A DNA stretch of 20,929 bases from Limnohabitans sp. (GTDB lineage: Bacteria; Pseudomonadota; Gammaproteobacteria; Burkholderiales; Burkholderiaceae_C): positions 1 through 20,929 of the forward strand of contig JANQXJ010000147.1 of assembly GCA_030729445.1 (NCBI GenBank), read 5' to 3'. Below, in pieces: positions 1 through 6,221 of this stretch. The number at the start of each line of letters is the position of its first letter. Within the stretch, counting starts at the first letter, position 1. The notes beneath the pieces were generated by a model. The model made no database searches. It was given only the letters and a program-made list of their open reading frames with translations, and was not told where the DNA came from. The translations under genes were made by a program, and so were the position numbers.

Positions 1-156
1 GTGGTGCTCGGGCTTGAAGTCGTTGGGAAAGGCCACGCCTTTGCCTTCGGCCTGCGCTTGGCGCATGGCTTTGAGTTTTTCGCGGCGCTCGGCGATCAGT
101 TGGTTTTCATCTTGTGCGGGAGCGGCGGGAGCGGATGGGGCAGTCGTGTCAGACAT
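1..156 (-). CDS. lysS: Lysyl-tRNA synthetase, N-terminal fragment (cut by window edge)
   Basis: Only the first 52 codons are inside the window; the gene continues past the left edge. The ATG is at 154-156. The visible protein starts with a low-complexity Ala/Pro/Ser segment, then has DENQLIAERREKL (residues 16-28) and AFPNDFKPEH (42-51). These match the start of class II lysyl-tRNA synthetases, where this helix and the F-P-N-x-F motif precede the anticodon-binding OB fold. The enzyme charges tRNA-Lys with lysine in the cytoplasm. No catalytic motif is visible because the fragment is too short, so the call rests on the N-terminal signature from memory. It lies 83 bases downstream of the LON-domain gene on the same strand and could be cotranscribed with it. 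Confidence 0.85.
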   Translation of the reverse strand, partial: MSDTTAPSAPAAPAQDENQLIAERREKLKAMRQAQAEGKGVAFPNDFKPEHH

Positions 157-218
157 GGCGAGGTGCAGTGGGGACCGTGGCGCGTGGACGCCGCCCGATC
201 CGGGGTTGTGGGGTGCGC

Positions 219-235
219 GAGGGCGCAAAGCCCTC
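219..235. other. Small hairpin between the LON-domain gene and lysS
   Basis: GAGGGC and GCCCTC form a perfect 6-bp stem around a 5-base loop, starting 4 bases past the LON-gene stop codon (240-242). On the plus strand it is followed by TATTTTAT. On the minus strand, the direction of the flanking genes, there is no T run, so intrinsic termination is unlikely in that direction. It may be an mRNA 3' stabilising structure or nothing. The rest of the 157-239 gap shows no clear promoter to me. Confidence 0.4.
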
Positions 236-239
236 TATT

Positions 240-917
240 TTATGAGTTTGTGGGGGGCTTTTGGCTGGGCGGTGGTGGCGTCGTGTCGGAAGGGGCCACC
301 ATGTCGCCCACCAGCTCGAGCCGCAGCAGCGGTTCTTGCAAGGCAAACAGCCGGTATTTCATCTGCAGCGGCAAGGGCAGCAGCTCGCTCCAGCGGTGGG
401 ACAACCAGCTGCAGTCCTGTAGACGCCAGGCCTCGGCCCAGTGGGGCACCACGCTGGCTTGTTCGCTCAGCTGGGTCAGGGCCTGGTGCATTTGCACCGA
501 CAGGTGCTGCAGGTCTTCGGGCACCTGCACCGCGGGCTCGGGCGGCAGGGGCTGTACGCGCCCCAGCCACAGGCCGTCGCTGCGCTGCTGCGTGGCCTCG
601 ATGCGGAATTTCTCCACGCCTCGGCACCAGACCATCACCAGGCCGGGCTGGGGCCGCTCGATGCGTTCGATCTGTACCCGTGTGCCCATGGCTTCAAACT
701 GTTCGGCCGCTTGGCCGGGCCGGTGCACTTCGCGGCCCTGGGTGAGCGTGACCACGCCAAAGCCGGTGCCTTGGCGCTCGCATTCGCCAATCATCTGCAG
801 GTAGCGCAGCTCAAACAATTGCAGAGGCAACAAAGCGCCCGGGAACAGCACGGTGCCCAGCGGGAACAGCGGCAATTCGGTCAGGGCTTGCGGGGAAGGG
901 GTGTCGCGATCGGGCAT
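240..917 (-). CDS. LON peptidase substrate-binding (N-terminal) domain protein
   Basis: A 225-residue protein that begins with ALTELPLFPLGTVLFPGALLPL near residues 10-31, the hallmark start of the LON substrate-binding domain, followed by FELRY. It has no AAA+ ATPase module and no Ser-Lys protease domain, so it is a stand-alone LON-domain protein of the COG2802 type. Its biochemical role is not established; a substrate- or protein-binding role is inferred from the fold. The tail from about residue 208 is Pro/Ser/Thr rich. I chose the ATG at 915-917 because the domain begins soon after it and the upstream in-frame extension runs into yggT and looks non-coding. The Shine-Dalgarno sequence is poor. 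It is divergent from yggT and upstream of lysS on the same strand. Confidence 0.85.
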   Translation of the reverse strand: MPDRDTPSPQALTELPLFPLGTVLFPGALLPLQLFELRYLQMIGECERQGTGFGVVTLTQGREVHRPGQAAEQFEAMGTRVQIERIERPQPGLVMVWCRGVEKFRIEATQQRSDGLWLGRVQPLPPEPAVQVPEDLQHLSVQMHQALTQLSEQASVVPHWAEAWRLQDCSWLSHRWSELLPLPLQMKYRLFALQEPLLRLELVGDMVAPSDTTPPPPSQKPPTNS

Positions 918-949
918 CTGGGTATCATCGCATGAGCAGGAGAAAAACG

Positions 950-1498
950 ATGTTGTTTCAGATGATGAGCTTGGTGTTGGACGTGGTGGCAGGCTTGGTT
1001 GCCGGCACTTGTTTGTTGCGTCTGTGGATGCAACGGCAGCGCATTTCATTTCACCAGCCCATTGGCCGCTTTGTGTTTGCCTTGACCGACTGGCTTGTGC
1101 TGCCTTTGCGCAAAGGCATTCCATCTTGGTCGGCATGGGATTTGTCCAGTCTGGCAGGGGCTTGGCTGGTCAAGTTGGTTCAGGTGGTGCTCTTGTGGTT
1201 GTTGTCGGGTGGCGCTGTGCCTTGGGCTATGCTGCCTTGGTTGAGCTTGCTGAGTTTGGCGCAACTGGTGGTGTCGGCCTTGAGTGCCTTGGTGTTGGTG
1301 TATGCGGTGATGTCTTGGATCAGCCCTGGCTCGCCCATGTACGACTTGGTGACGCGCCTTGCCGAACCGCTCTTGCGCCCTTTCAGGCGCGTGGTGCCGT
1401 TGATTGGCGGCATCGACTTGTCGGCGCTGGTGCTGTTGTTGGCCCTGCAAATGATGGGCATGGTGCTGATGGGCCTGCAGACCGGGGGCTTGCGCTGA
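950..1498 (+). CDS. YggT family integral membrane protein
   Basis: A 182-residue, very hydrophobic protein rich in Leu, Val and Trp. It has two similar halves: LRLWMQ...PIGRFVFALTDWLVLPLRKGIP in the first, and YAVMSWISPGSPMYDLVTRLAEPLLRPFRRVVP followed by GGIDLSALVLLL in the second. This is the two-repeat architecture of the YggT family, with several membrane segments and a conserved P-L-L-R-P-x-R-x-x-x-P turn. The family is linked to osmotic tolerance or membrane organisation in some bacteria, but its molecular role is not settled. The start at 950 was chosen over the in-frame ATG at 932 because AGGAG lies about 8 bases ahead of it. It is the only convincing plus-strand gene in the window. 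Leucine is mostly encoded by TTG, unlike the CTG-rich core genes nearby. Confidence 0.85.
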   Translation: MLFQMMSLVLDVVAGLVAGTCLLRLWMQRQRISFHQPIGRFVFALTDWLVLPLRKGIPSWSAWDLSSLAGAWLVKLVQVVLLWLLSGGAVPWAMLPWLSLLSLAQLVVSALSALVLVYAVMSWISPGSPMYDLVTRLAEPLLRPFRRVVPLIGGIDLSALVLLLALQMMGMVLMGLQTGGLR

Positions 1499-1520
1499 GA
1501 TTTTCGAGGACGCCCCATGC

Positions 1521-1546
1521 AAAAGGCCCTCTCACGAGGGCCTTTT
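1521..1546. terminator. Bidirectional intrinsic terminator between yggT and accD
   Basis: AAAAGGCCCTC (1521-1531) and GAGGGCCTTTT (1536-1546) form a perfect 11-bp stem around TCAC. On the plus strand the stem ends in six T residues, which suits termination of yggT 23 bases past its stop. On the minus strand it has four T residues and lies 15 bases past the accD stop. It sits between two convergent genes, where one hairpin serving both is common. Confidence 0.9.
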
Positions 1547-1561
1547 TTGCGCTCAAACGGT

Positions 1562-2434
1562 TCAACTCACCGCATCGGCCGGTTGGCGCTGGAGCATGGC
1601 CAGTGTGCTGGCGATGGTTTTGCGCAGTTCGCGGCGGTCGCAGATGAAGTCCACCGCGCCTTTGGTTTGCAAGAATTCGGAACGCTGGAAGCCTTCAGGC
1701 AAGGTCACGCGCACCGTGCTTTCGATCACGCGGGGGCCTGCAAAGCCGATCAGGGCTTTGGGCTCGGCAATGACCACATCACCCAAGAAGGCAAAACCGG
1801 CCGACACGCCGCCCATGGTTGGGTCGGTCAGCACGCTGATGTAGGGCAGGCCTTTTTTGGCCAAACGGGTCAAGGCGGCATTGGTCTTGGCCATTTGCAT
1901 GAGCGAGAGCAGGCCTTCTTGCATGCGGGCACCGCCCGTGGCGGTGAAGCACACAAACGGTACTTTTTGGGCGATGGCGGTTTCCACGCCGCGCACAAAA
2001 CGCTCGCCCACGACCGAACCCATGGAGCCGCCCATGAAGTCAAATTCGAAGCAGGCGGCCACCAGGTTGATGCTGTGCACCGCACCGCCCATGACCACCA
2101 GGGCATCGGTCTCACCCGTGTTGTCCATGGCCTCTTTCAGGCGCTCGGGGTATTTGCGGCTGTCTTTGAACTTGAGCGGGTCCACCGGCACCACTTCCTG
2201 GCCGATTTCGTAGCGGCCTTCGCCATCCAAGAAGGCGTTCAGGCGGGCGCGGGCACCGATGCGCAGGTGGTGCGAGCAGCCGGGGCAAACGTTTTGGTTT
2301 TCTTCCAGGTCGGTTTTGTAGAGCACCGTTTCGCAGCTGGGGCATTTGACCCACAAGCCCTCGGGCACCGTGCGGCGATCGGCCGGGTCGGTGTGCTGGA
2401 TCTTGGGGGGGAGCAGTTTTTCAAGCCAACTCAT
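1562..2434 (-). CDS. accD: Acetyl-CoA carboxylase, carboxyltransferase beta subunit
   Basis: A 290-residue protein of the usual AccD length. With AccA it transfers the carboxyl group from biotin on AccB to acetyl-CoA, making malonyl-CoA for fatty acid synthesis in the cytoplasm. The N-terminal zinc ribbon is intact: Cys31, Cys34, Cys50 and Cys53 in two C-P-x-C pairs. The crotonase-like carboxyltransferase core follows, with the TATGGARMQEG motif near residues 164-174 and PTMGGVSAGFAFLGD further on. The ATG at 2432-2434 is preceded by AAGGAG at a good distance. It lies 108 bases downstream of trpA, the usual trpFBA-accD order of proteobacteria. The folC gene that often follows accD is absent here; a terminator and yggT come instead. 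Confidence 0.97.
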   Translation of the reverse strand: MSWLEKLLPPKIQHTDPADRRTVPEGLWVKCPSCETVLYKTDLEENQNVCPGCSHHLRIGARARLNAFLDGEGRYEIGQEVVPVDPLKFKDSRKYPERLKEAMDNTGETDALVVMGGAVHSINLVAACFEFDFMGGSMGSVVGERFVRGVETAIAQKVPFVCFTATGGARMQEGLLSLMQMAKTNAALTRLAKKGLPYISVLTDPTMGGVSAGFAFLGDVVIAEPKALIGFAGPRVIESTVRVTLPEGFQRSEFLQTKGAVDFICDRRELRKTIASTLAMLQRQPADAVS

Positions 2435-2457
2435 GAGGGGTTCTCCTTGTGCGGCAA

Positions 2458-2463
2458 ATTATC
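2458..2463 (-). promoter_or_regulatory. Possible -10 element for accD
   Basis: GATAAT on the minus strand (five of six matches to TATAAT) sits 23 bases ahead of the accD ATG. I do not find a convincing -35 hexamer at 16-18 bases upstream, so this is only a candidate for a secondary accD promoter independent of the trp genes. Confidence 0.3.
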
Positions 2464-2506
2464 GTTGAAACGGGCTGGGGCTCATTTCACATGGCGAAGG
2501 TGGCAA

Positions 2507-2536
2507 GGGCCTGATTCCGGGTGCCGGGTCAGGCCC
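2507..2536 (-). other. Inverted repeat just downstream of trpA
   Basis: GGGCCTGA and TCAGGCCC form a perfect 8-bp stem around a 14-base loop, beginning 6 bases past the trpA stop. The loop contains two CCGGG copies two bases apart. No T run follows on the minus strand, so it is not a standard intrinsic terminator. It may be an mRNA processing or 3'-end protecting structure that uncouples trpA from accD. It is the main content of the 108-base gap. Confidence 0.5.
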
Positions 2537-2542
2537 CTGCGC

Positions 2543-3352
2543 TCAGGCGTCCAGCGCTTTCCGGATGCCCGAGAGAAACTCAGCGGCCACGTCGTTGATG
2601 CGGTCAGCAGGTGCGGCGTCGATCAGCTGAATCAAGCGCGAGCCGATCACCACCGCATCGGCCACCTTGCTGATCGCCTTGGCGGTTTGGGCGTCGCGAA
2701 TGCCGAAACCCACGCCCACCGGCACGCTGACGTGCTGGCGAATGCGCGGCAGCATGGCTTCGACCGCGTCGGTGTCCAGCGTGCCCGAGCCAGTGACGCC
2801 CTTGAGCGACACGTAATACACATAGCCGCTGGCCACTTGAGCGACCTGTTGCATGCGTTCGTCGGTGCTGGTGGGGGCCAGCAAAAAGATCAGGTCCATG
2901 CTGTGGGCACGCAGTTTGGCGGCAAATTCCACGCATTCTTCTGGCGGGTAGTCCACGATCAGCACGCCGTCCACACCGGCAGCTGAGGCATCGCGAATAA
3001 AGCTGTCAGCGCCGTGTTTTTGGTCATAGCGCTCCACAGGGTTGGCGTAGCCCATCAGCACTACCGGAGTGGTGGTGTTGGTTTGGCGGAATTCGCGCAC
3101 CATGGCCAGCACTTGCACGGTGCCAATGCCCAGCGCCAGGGCTTTGTCGCCCGCTTTTTGGATGACCGGGCCGTCGGCCGAGGGGTCGGAAAACGGCACC
3201 CCCAGCTCGATGATGTCGGCCCCGGCCTCTGCCATGGCATGCATCAGGGGCAAGGTGGTGGTTTTTTGGGGAAAGCCTGCCGTGACATACGGGATCAGGG
3301 CTTTGCGGCCCTGGGATTTCAGGGCGGAGAGGGTGGCGTCGATGCGGCTCAT
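2543..3352 (-). CDS. trpA: Tryptophan synthase alpha subunit
   Basis: A 269-residue TIM-barrel enzyme that cleaves indole-3-glycerol phosphate to indole and glyceraldehyde-3-phosphate and passes the indole to TrpB through the alpha2-beta2 complex. The catalytic acids are present at the same numbers as in the Salmonella enzyme: Glu49 in IIELGVPFSDP and Asp60 in SADGP. The loop and barrel motifs VLMGYANP, DGVLIVDYPPEE, FLLAPTSTDER, GYVYYVSLKGVTG and VGFGI are all visible. The ATG at 3350-3352 begins only 9 bases after the trpB stop, so the two are surely cotranscribed and probably translationally coupled. Confidence 0.97.
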   Translation of the reverse strand: MSRIDATLSALKSQGRKALIPYVTAGFPQKTTTLPLMHAMAEAGADIIELGVPFSDPSADGPVIQKAGDKALALGIGTVQVLAMVREFRQTNTTTPVVLMGYANPVERYDQKHGADSFIRDASAAGVDGVLIVDYPPEECVEFAAKLRAHSMDLIFLLAPTSTDERMQQVAQVASGYVYYVSLKGVTGSGTLDTDAVEAMLPRIRQHVSVPVGVGFGIRDAQTAKAISKVADAVVIGSRLIQLIDAAPADRINDVAAEFLSGIRKALDA

Positions 3353-3361
3353 GTGGGGCTC

Positions 3362-4645
3362 TTACTTCACAAAGTTCACGGGCTGCTCGCCACCTTTGAC
3401 CGATTGGCCTTGGCAGCTGGGGCGGCAATAAAAATCGGCGTTCGACAAATCGGCCACGGTGCCGATGTCCTTGTCGCCGCGACCCGACAGGTTGACCAGA
3501 ATGCTTTGGTCTGGGCGCATGGTTTTGGCCAATTTCATGGCGTAGGCCACGGCGTGGCTCGATTCGAGGGCGGGGATGATGCCCTCGGTGCGGCACAGGT
3601 AGTGGAAGGCTTCCAGCGCTTCTTTGTCGGTGATGCCCACGTATTCGGCGCGGCCAATGTCCTTCAAGAAGGCATGCTCGGGGCCGACGCCGGGGTAATC
3701 CAGGCCCGCGCTCACACTGTGCGTTTCGGTGATTTGGCCGTTCTCGTCTTGCAGGATGTAAGTGCGGTTGCCGTGCAACACACCAGGCGTGCCCAGTTGC
3801 AAAGATGCCGAGTGCTTGCCCGTGTCCAGGCCCTCGCCTGCGGCTTCCACGCCGATCAGGCGGGTTTTATCGTGCGGGATGTAGGGGTAGAAGATGCCCA
3901 TGGCATTGCTGCCACCGCCCACACAGGCGATCACGGCGTCGGGTTGCTGCTCGGCCATTTGGAGGGTCTTGAACATTTCGGGCATTTGCGTGAGGCACTC
4001 CTCGCCGATCACGCTTTGGAAGTCGCGCACCATCATGGGGTAGGGGTGGGGTCCCGCCACGGTGCCGATGATGTAGAAGGTGTTATCCACATTGGCCACC
4101 CAGTCGCGCATGGCTTCGTTCAGAGCGTCTTTGAGTGTTTTGCTGCCGGACTCCACGGGAACGACCGTGGCACCCAAGAGTTTCATGCGGTAAACGTTGG
4201 GGCTTTGGCGTTTGACGTCTTCAGCGCCCATGTAGACCACGCACTCCAAGCCGTAGCGGGCGCAGATGGTGGCGGTGGCCACGCCGTGCTGGCCTGCGCC
4301 CGTCTCGGCAATGATGCGCGGCTTGCCCATCCGCTTGGCGAGCATCGCTTGGCCGATGGTGTTGTTGATCTTGTGGGCGCCCGTGTGGTTCAGGTCTTCG
4401 CGCTTCAAGAAGATTTGTGCGCCGCCCATCTCGCGGCTCATGCGGGCCGCGTGGTAGACGGGTGAGGGGCGGCCCACAAAGTGCGCCAACTCCGACTTGA
4501 ATTCGGCGATGAAGGCCGGGTCGTGCTGGTACTGGGCGTAGGCGGCTTTGAGCTCGTTGATGGCGTGGGTCAGGGTTTCGCTGACGAAACTGCCGCCATA
4601 GATGCCGAAATGGCCTTTGAGGTCGGGTTGTTGGTAATCGAACAT
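3362..4645 (-). CDS. trpB: Tryptophan synthase beta subunit
   Basis: A 427-residue PLP enzyme that joins indole and L-serine to make tryptophan. The PLP lysine is Lys92 in LNHTGAHKINN. The phosphate-binding loop CVGGGSNA and the distal NLSGRGDKD motif that contacts the pyridine ring are intact. The protein starts MFDYQQPDLKGHFGIYGG, like beta-proteobacterial TrpB. After GRGDKD it carries a tail of about 30 residues (ADFYCRPSCQGQSVKGG...), longer than in the Escherichia coli protein; I recall a similar tail in comamonad TrpB, so I read it as a lineage trait. It is 86 bases downstream of trpF, with a nested inverted repeat between them, and 9 bases upstream of trpA. Confidence 0.97.
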   Translation of the reverse strand: MFDYQQPDLKGHFGIYGGSFVSETLTHAINELKAAYAQYQHDPAFIAEFKSELAHFVGRPSPVYHAARMSREMGGAQIFLKREDLNHTGAHKINNTIGQAMLAKRMGKPRIIAETGAGQHGVATATICARYGLECVVYMGAEDVKRQSPNVYRMKLLGATVVPVESGSKTLKDALNEAMRDWVANVDNTFYIIGTVAGPHPYPMMVRDFQSVIGEECLTQMPEMFKTLQMAEQQPDAVIACVGGGSNAMGIFYPYIPHDKTRLIGVEAAGEGLDTGKHSASLQLGTPGVLHGNRTYILQDENGQITETHSVSAGLDYPGVGPEHAFLKDIGRAEYVGITDKEALEAFHYLCRTEGIIPALESSHAVAYAMKLAKTMRPDQSILVNLSGRGDKDIGTVADLSNADFYCRPSCQGQSVKGGEQPVNFVK

Positions 4646-4665
4646 GGTGCTTGCTCAGGTTAGGA

Positions 4666-4723
4666 ACGGGCCGCTCGGTGTTTGCAGTGCTGAACGCTGC
4701 AATGGGGGATAAGGCCGGCCCGT
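4666..4723 (-). other. Nested inverted repeats in the trpF-trpB spacer
   Basis: Outer arms ACGGGCCG (4666-4673) and CGGCCCGT (4716-4723) are perfectly complementary over 8 bp. They enclose a second perfect 6-bp pair, TTGCAG (4682-4687) and CTGCAA (4697-4702). Together they fill most of the 86-base gap that starts 8 bases after the trpF stop. No T run follows, so it is not an intrinsic terminator. It could set the relative amounts of TrpF and TrpB through mRNA processing, or be an operator; neither is shown. Confidence 0.5.
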
Positions 4724-4731
4724 GGAATGCT

Positions 4732-5439
4732 TTAAAGGGAGAGTGCGTTGTCTGCAGTGCGCACCGCTTGGACAAACTGCCGCATTTTGTCGGCATCTTT
4801 GAGGCCCTTGCCTGCTTCGATGCCGGAGCTCACGTCAACGGCCAGAGACAGGCCGTGCGTGCGCAGCGCCCGAATGCCATCGCCCACGTTTGCAGGTGTG
4901 AGTCCACCAGACAAAACGAGGTGAGCATTGACGTTTGGTGGCAGGAGTGACCAATGGAATGTTTTTCCGCCGCCGCCGTATCCGTCGACATGGGCGTCGA
5001 GCAAGAGGGCTTGGGCTGCGTGATAAAGGTTGGCAAATTCTAGCAAGTCGAAGTCATGGACCTCGGACAGGGGGATTCGGGCGGCTTTGAGGTGGGGGCG
5101 GCCTGTGCGCTGCGACATAACTTGGCAGAAGTCGGCCGACTCGTCGCCATGGAACTGCAGCAATGCGCCGGGCACGGCGGCGCAAGCGGCCTCGATGCGC
5201 TCAGGCGTTTCGTTGACGAAGAGCAGCACGGGCTGGACAAAAGCAGGCAACAGGCGAGCCAGCTCGGCCGCGCGTTCGATGCTCACGCTGCGTGGACTGG
5301 GCGGGTAGAGCACAAAACCAATGGCGTCGGCACCCAAGGCGCAGGCGGCCAGCACATCGGCCTCGCGGGTGAAGCCGCACATCTTGATGCGGGTGCGCTG
5401 CTGCGGGGCTGGGCTGGTGGATGTGTTGCTTGGGCTCAT
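4732..5439 (-). CDS. trpF: Phosphoribosylanthranilate isomerase
   Basis: A 235-residue enzyme that converts N-(5-phosphoribosyl)anthranilate to the carboxyphenylamino-deoxyribulose phosphate in tryptophan synthesis. The catalytic cysteine is Cys21 in RIKMCGFTR; the general acid is the Asp in LAVDVSSGIE, which also begins the phosphate site. GADAIGFVLYPPSPRSV and LSGGLTPANV are typical. The first about 15 residues are a Ser/Thr/Pro-rich extension. I chose the ATG at 5437-5439 because it forms an ATGA overlap with the truA stop; an in-frame ATG nine bases upstream (5448) would also work. Its coupling to truA makes it part of the fimV-truA-trpF transcript. Confidence 0.95.
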   Translation of the reverse strand: MSPSNTSTSPAPQQRTRIKMCGFTREADVLAACALGADAIGFVLYPPSPRSVSIERAAELARLLPAFVQPVLLFVNETPERIEAACAAVPGALLQFHGDESADFCQVMSQRTGRPHLKAARIPLSEVHDFDLLEFANLYHAAQALLLDAHVDGYGGGGKTFHWSLLPPNVNAHLVLSGGLTPANVGDGIRALRTHGLSLAVDVSSGIEAGKGLKDADKMRQFVQAVRTADNALSL

Positions 5440-6221
5440 GGCAACCAATCAAAAGCAGGAGTGGTGTCGGGCAGGCCCCATTCGGGGCTGTAGATGGGCC
5501 CCGCAAAGTACAGCCCATCCGGAGAAAACGTGGGCGCTGCGGCGTCGCGGCTTTTGGCCAGCAGCACCTCACGCATCCAGTCGGGGGACTGGTTGCCTTG
5601 GCCGATCGTCACCAGGCAGCCCATGATGTTGCGGATCATGTGGTGCAAAAAGGCGTTGCCTTCGAACTCAAAGCGCCAATAAGCGCCATGCCGGGTGATG
5701 CGGATGTGCCGCAGCGTTTTGACAGGCGACAGCGCCTGGCAGCTGCTGGCCCGAAACGATGAAAAATCGTGCTCGCCCAGCAGATGCTGGCTGGCCTCGC
5801 GCATGGGGGCTTCGGACAGTGGACGGTACACCCAGCCCACGCGGCCCGCTTCCAAGCTGGGGCGCACGATCGAGTCCAGCACCACATAGATGTAACGCCT
5901 GCCGGTGGCGCTGGCGCGGCAATGGAAGGTCTCGGGCACAACTTGCGCCCATTGCACCGCGATGTCGGAGGGTAAATAGCGGTTGGTGCCACGTACCCAG
6001 GAATGGGTGTCGCGCTCCAGGGGAGTGTCAAAGTGCACCACTTGCATGAGGCCGTGTACGCCCGCATCGGTGCGGCCCGCGCACAAAGTGCTGACGCGGG
6101 GCACATCGCCAAATTGGGCCAGCGCTTTTTCGAGTTTGTCCTGAATCGTCAGGCCCGTGGCTTGACTTTGCCAGCCTTGGTAAGCCGTGCCCGAATAGCA
6201 AACACCCAGGGCCAGCCTCAC
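5436..6221 (-). CDS. truA: tRNA pseudouridine(38-40) synthase
   Basis: A 261-residue enzyme that isomerises uridines 38, 39 and 40 in the tRNA anticodon arm. The catalytic aspartate is Asp52 in CAGRTDAGVHG. Other family motifs are YSGTAYQGWQSQ near the start, RYIYVV, HDFSSFRASSCQ and FLHHMIRNIMGCLV. The start codon is GTG at 6219-6221, which overlaps the fimV stop as GTGA; translation of truA probably depends on ribosomes ending fimV. Its own stop overlaps the trpF start as ATGA. A tRNA modification gene between a pilus/cell-pole gene and a tryptophan gene is common in this lineage. Confidence 0.96.
   Translation of the reverse strand: MRLALGVCYSGTAYQGWQSQATGLTIQDKLEKALAQFGDVPRVSTLCAGRTDAGVHGLMQVVHFDTPLERDTHSWVRGTNRYLPSDIAVQWAQVVPETFHCRASATGRRYIYVVLDSIVRPSLEAGRVGWVYRPLSEAPMREASQHLLGEHDFSSFRASSCQALSPVKTLRHIRITRHGAYWRFEFEGNAFLHHMIRNIMGCLVTIGQGNQSPDWMREVLLAKSRDAAAPTFSPDGLYFAGPIYSPEWGLPDTTPAFDWLP

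Noticed and set aside
1517..2986. Plus-strand open frame of 489 codons opposite accD and trpA
   Set aside because: It lies antisense to two intact, recognisable genes. Its His/Ala/Gly/Val-rich composition is what the complementary strand of G+C-rich codon usage gives.
3014..4465. Plus-strand open frame of 483 codons opposite trpA and trpB
   Set aside because: Antisense shadow of trpA/trpB with the same low-information composition; no recognisable domain.
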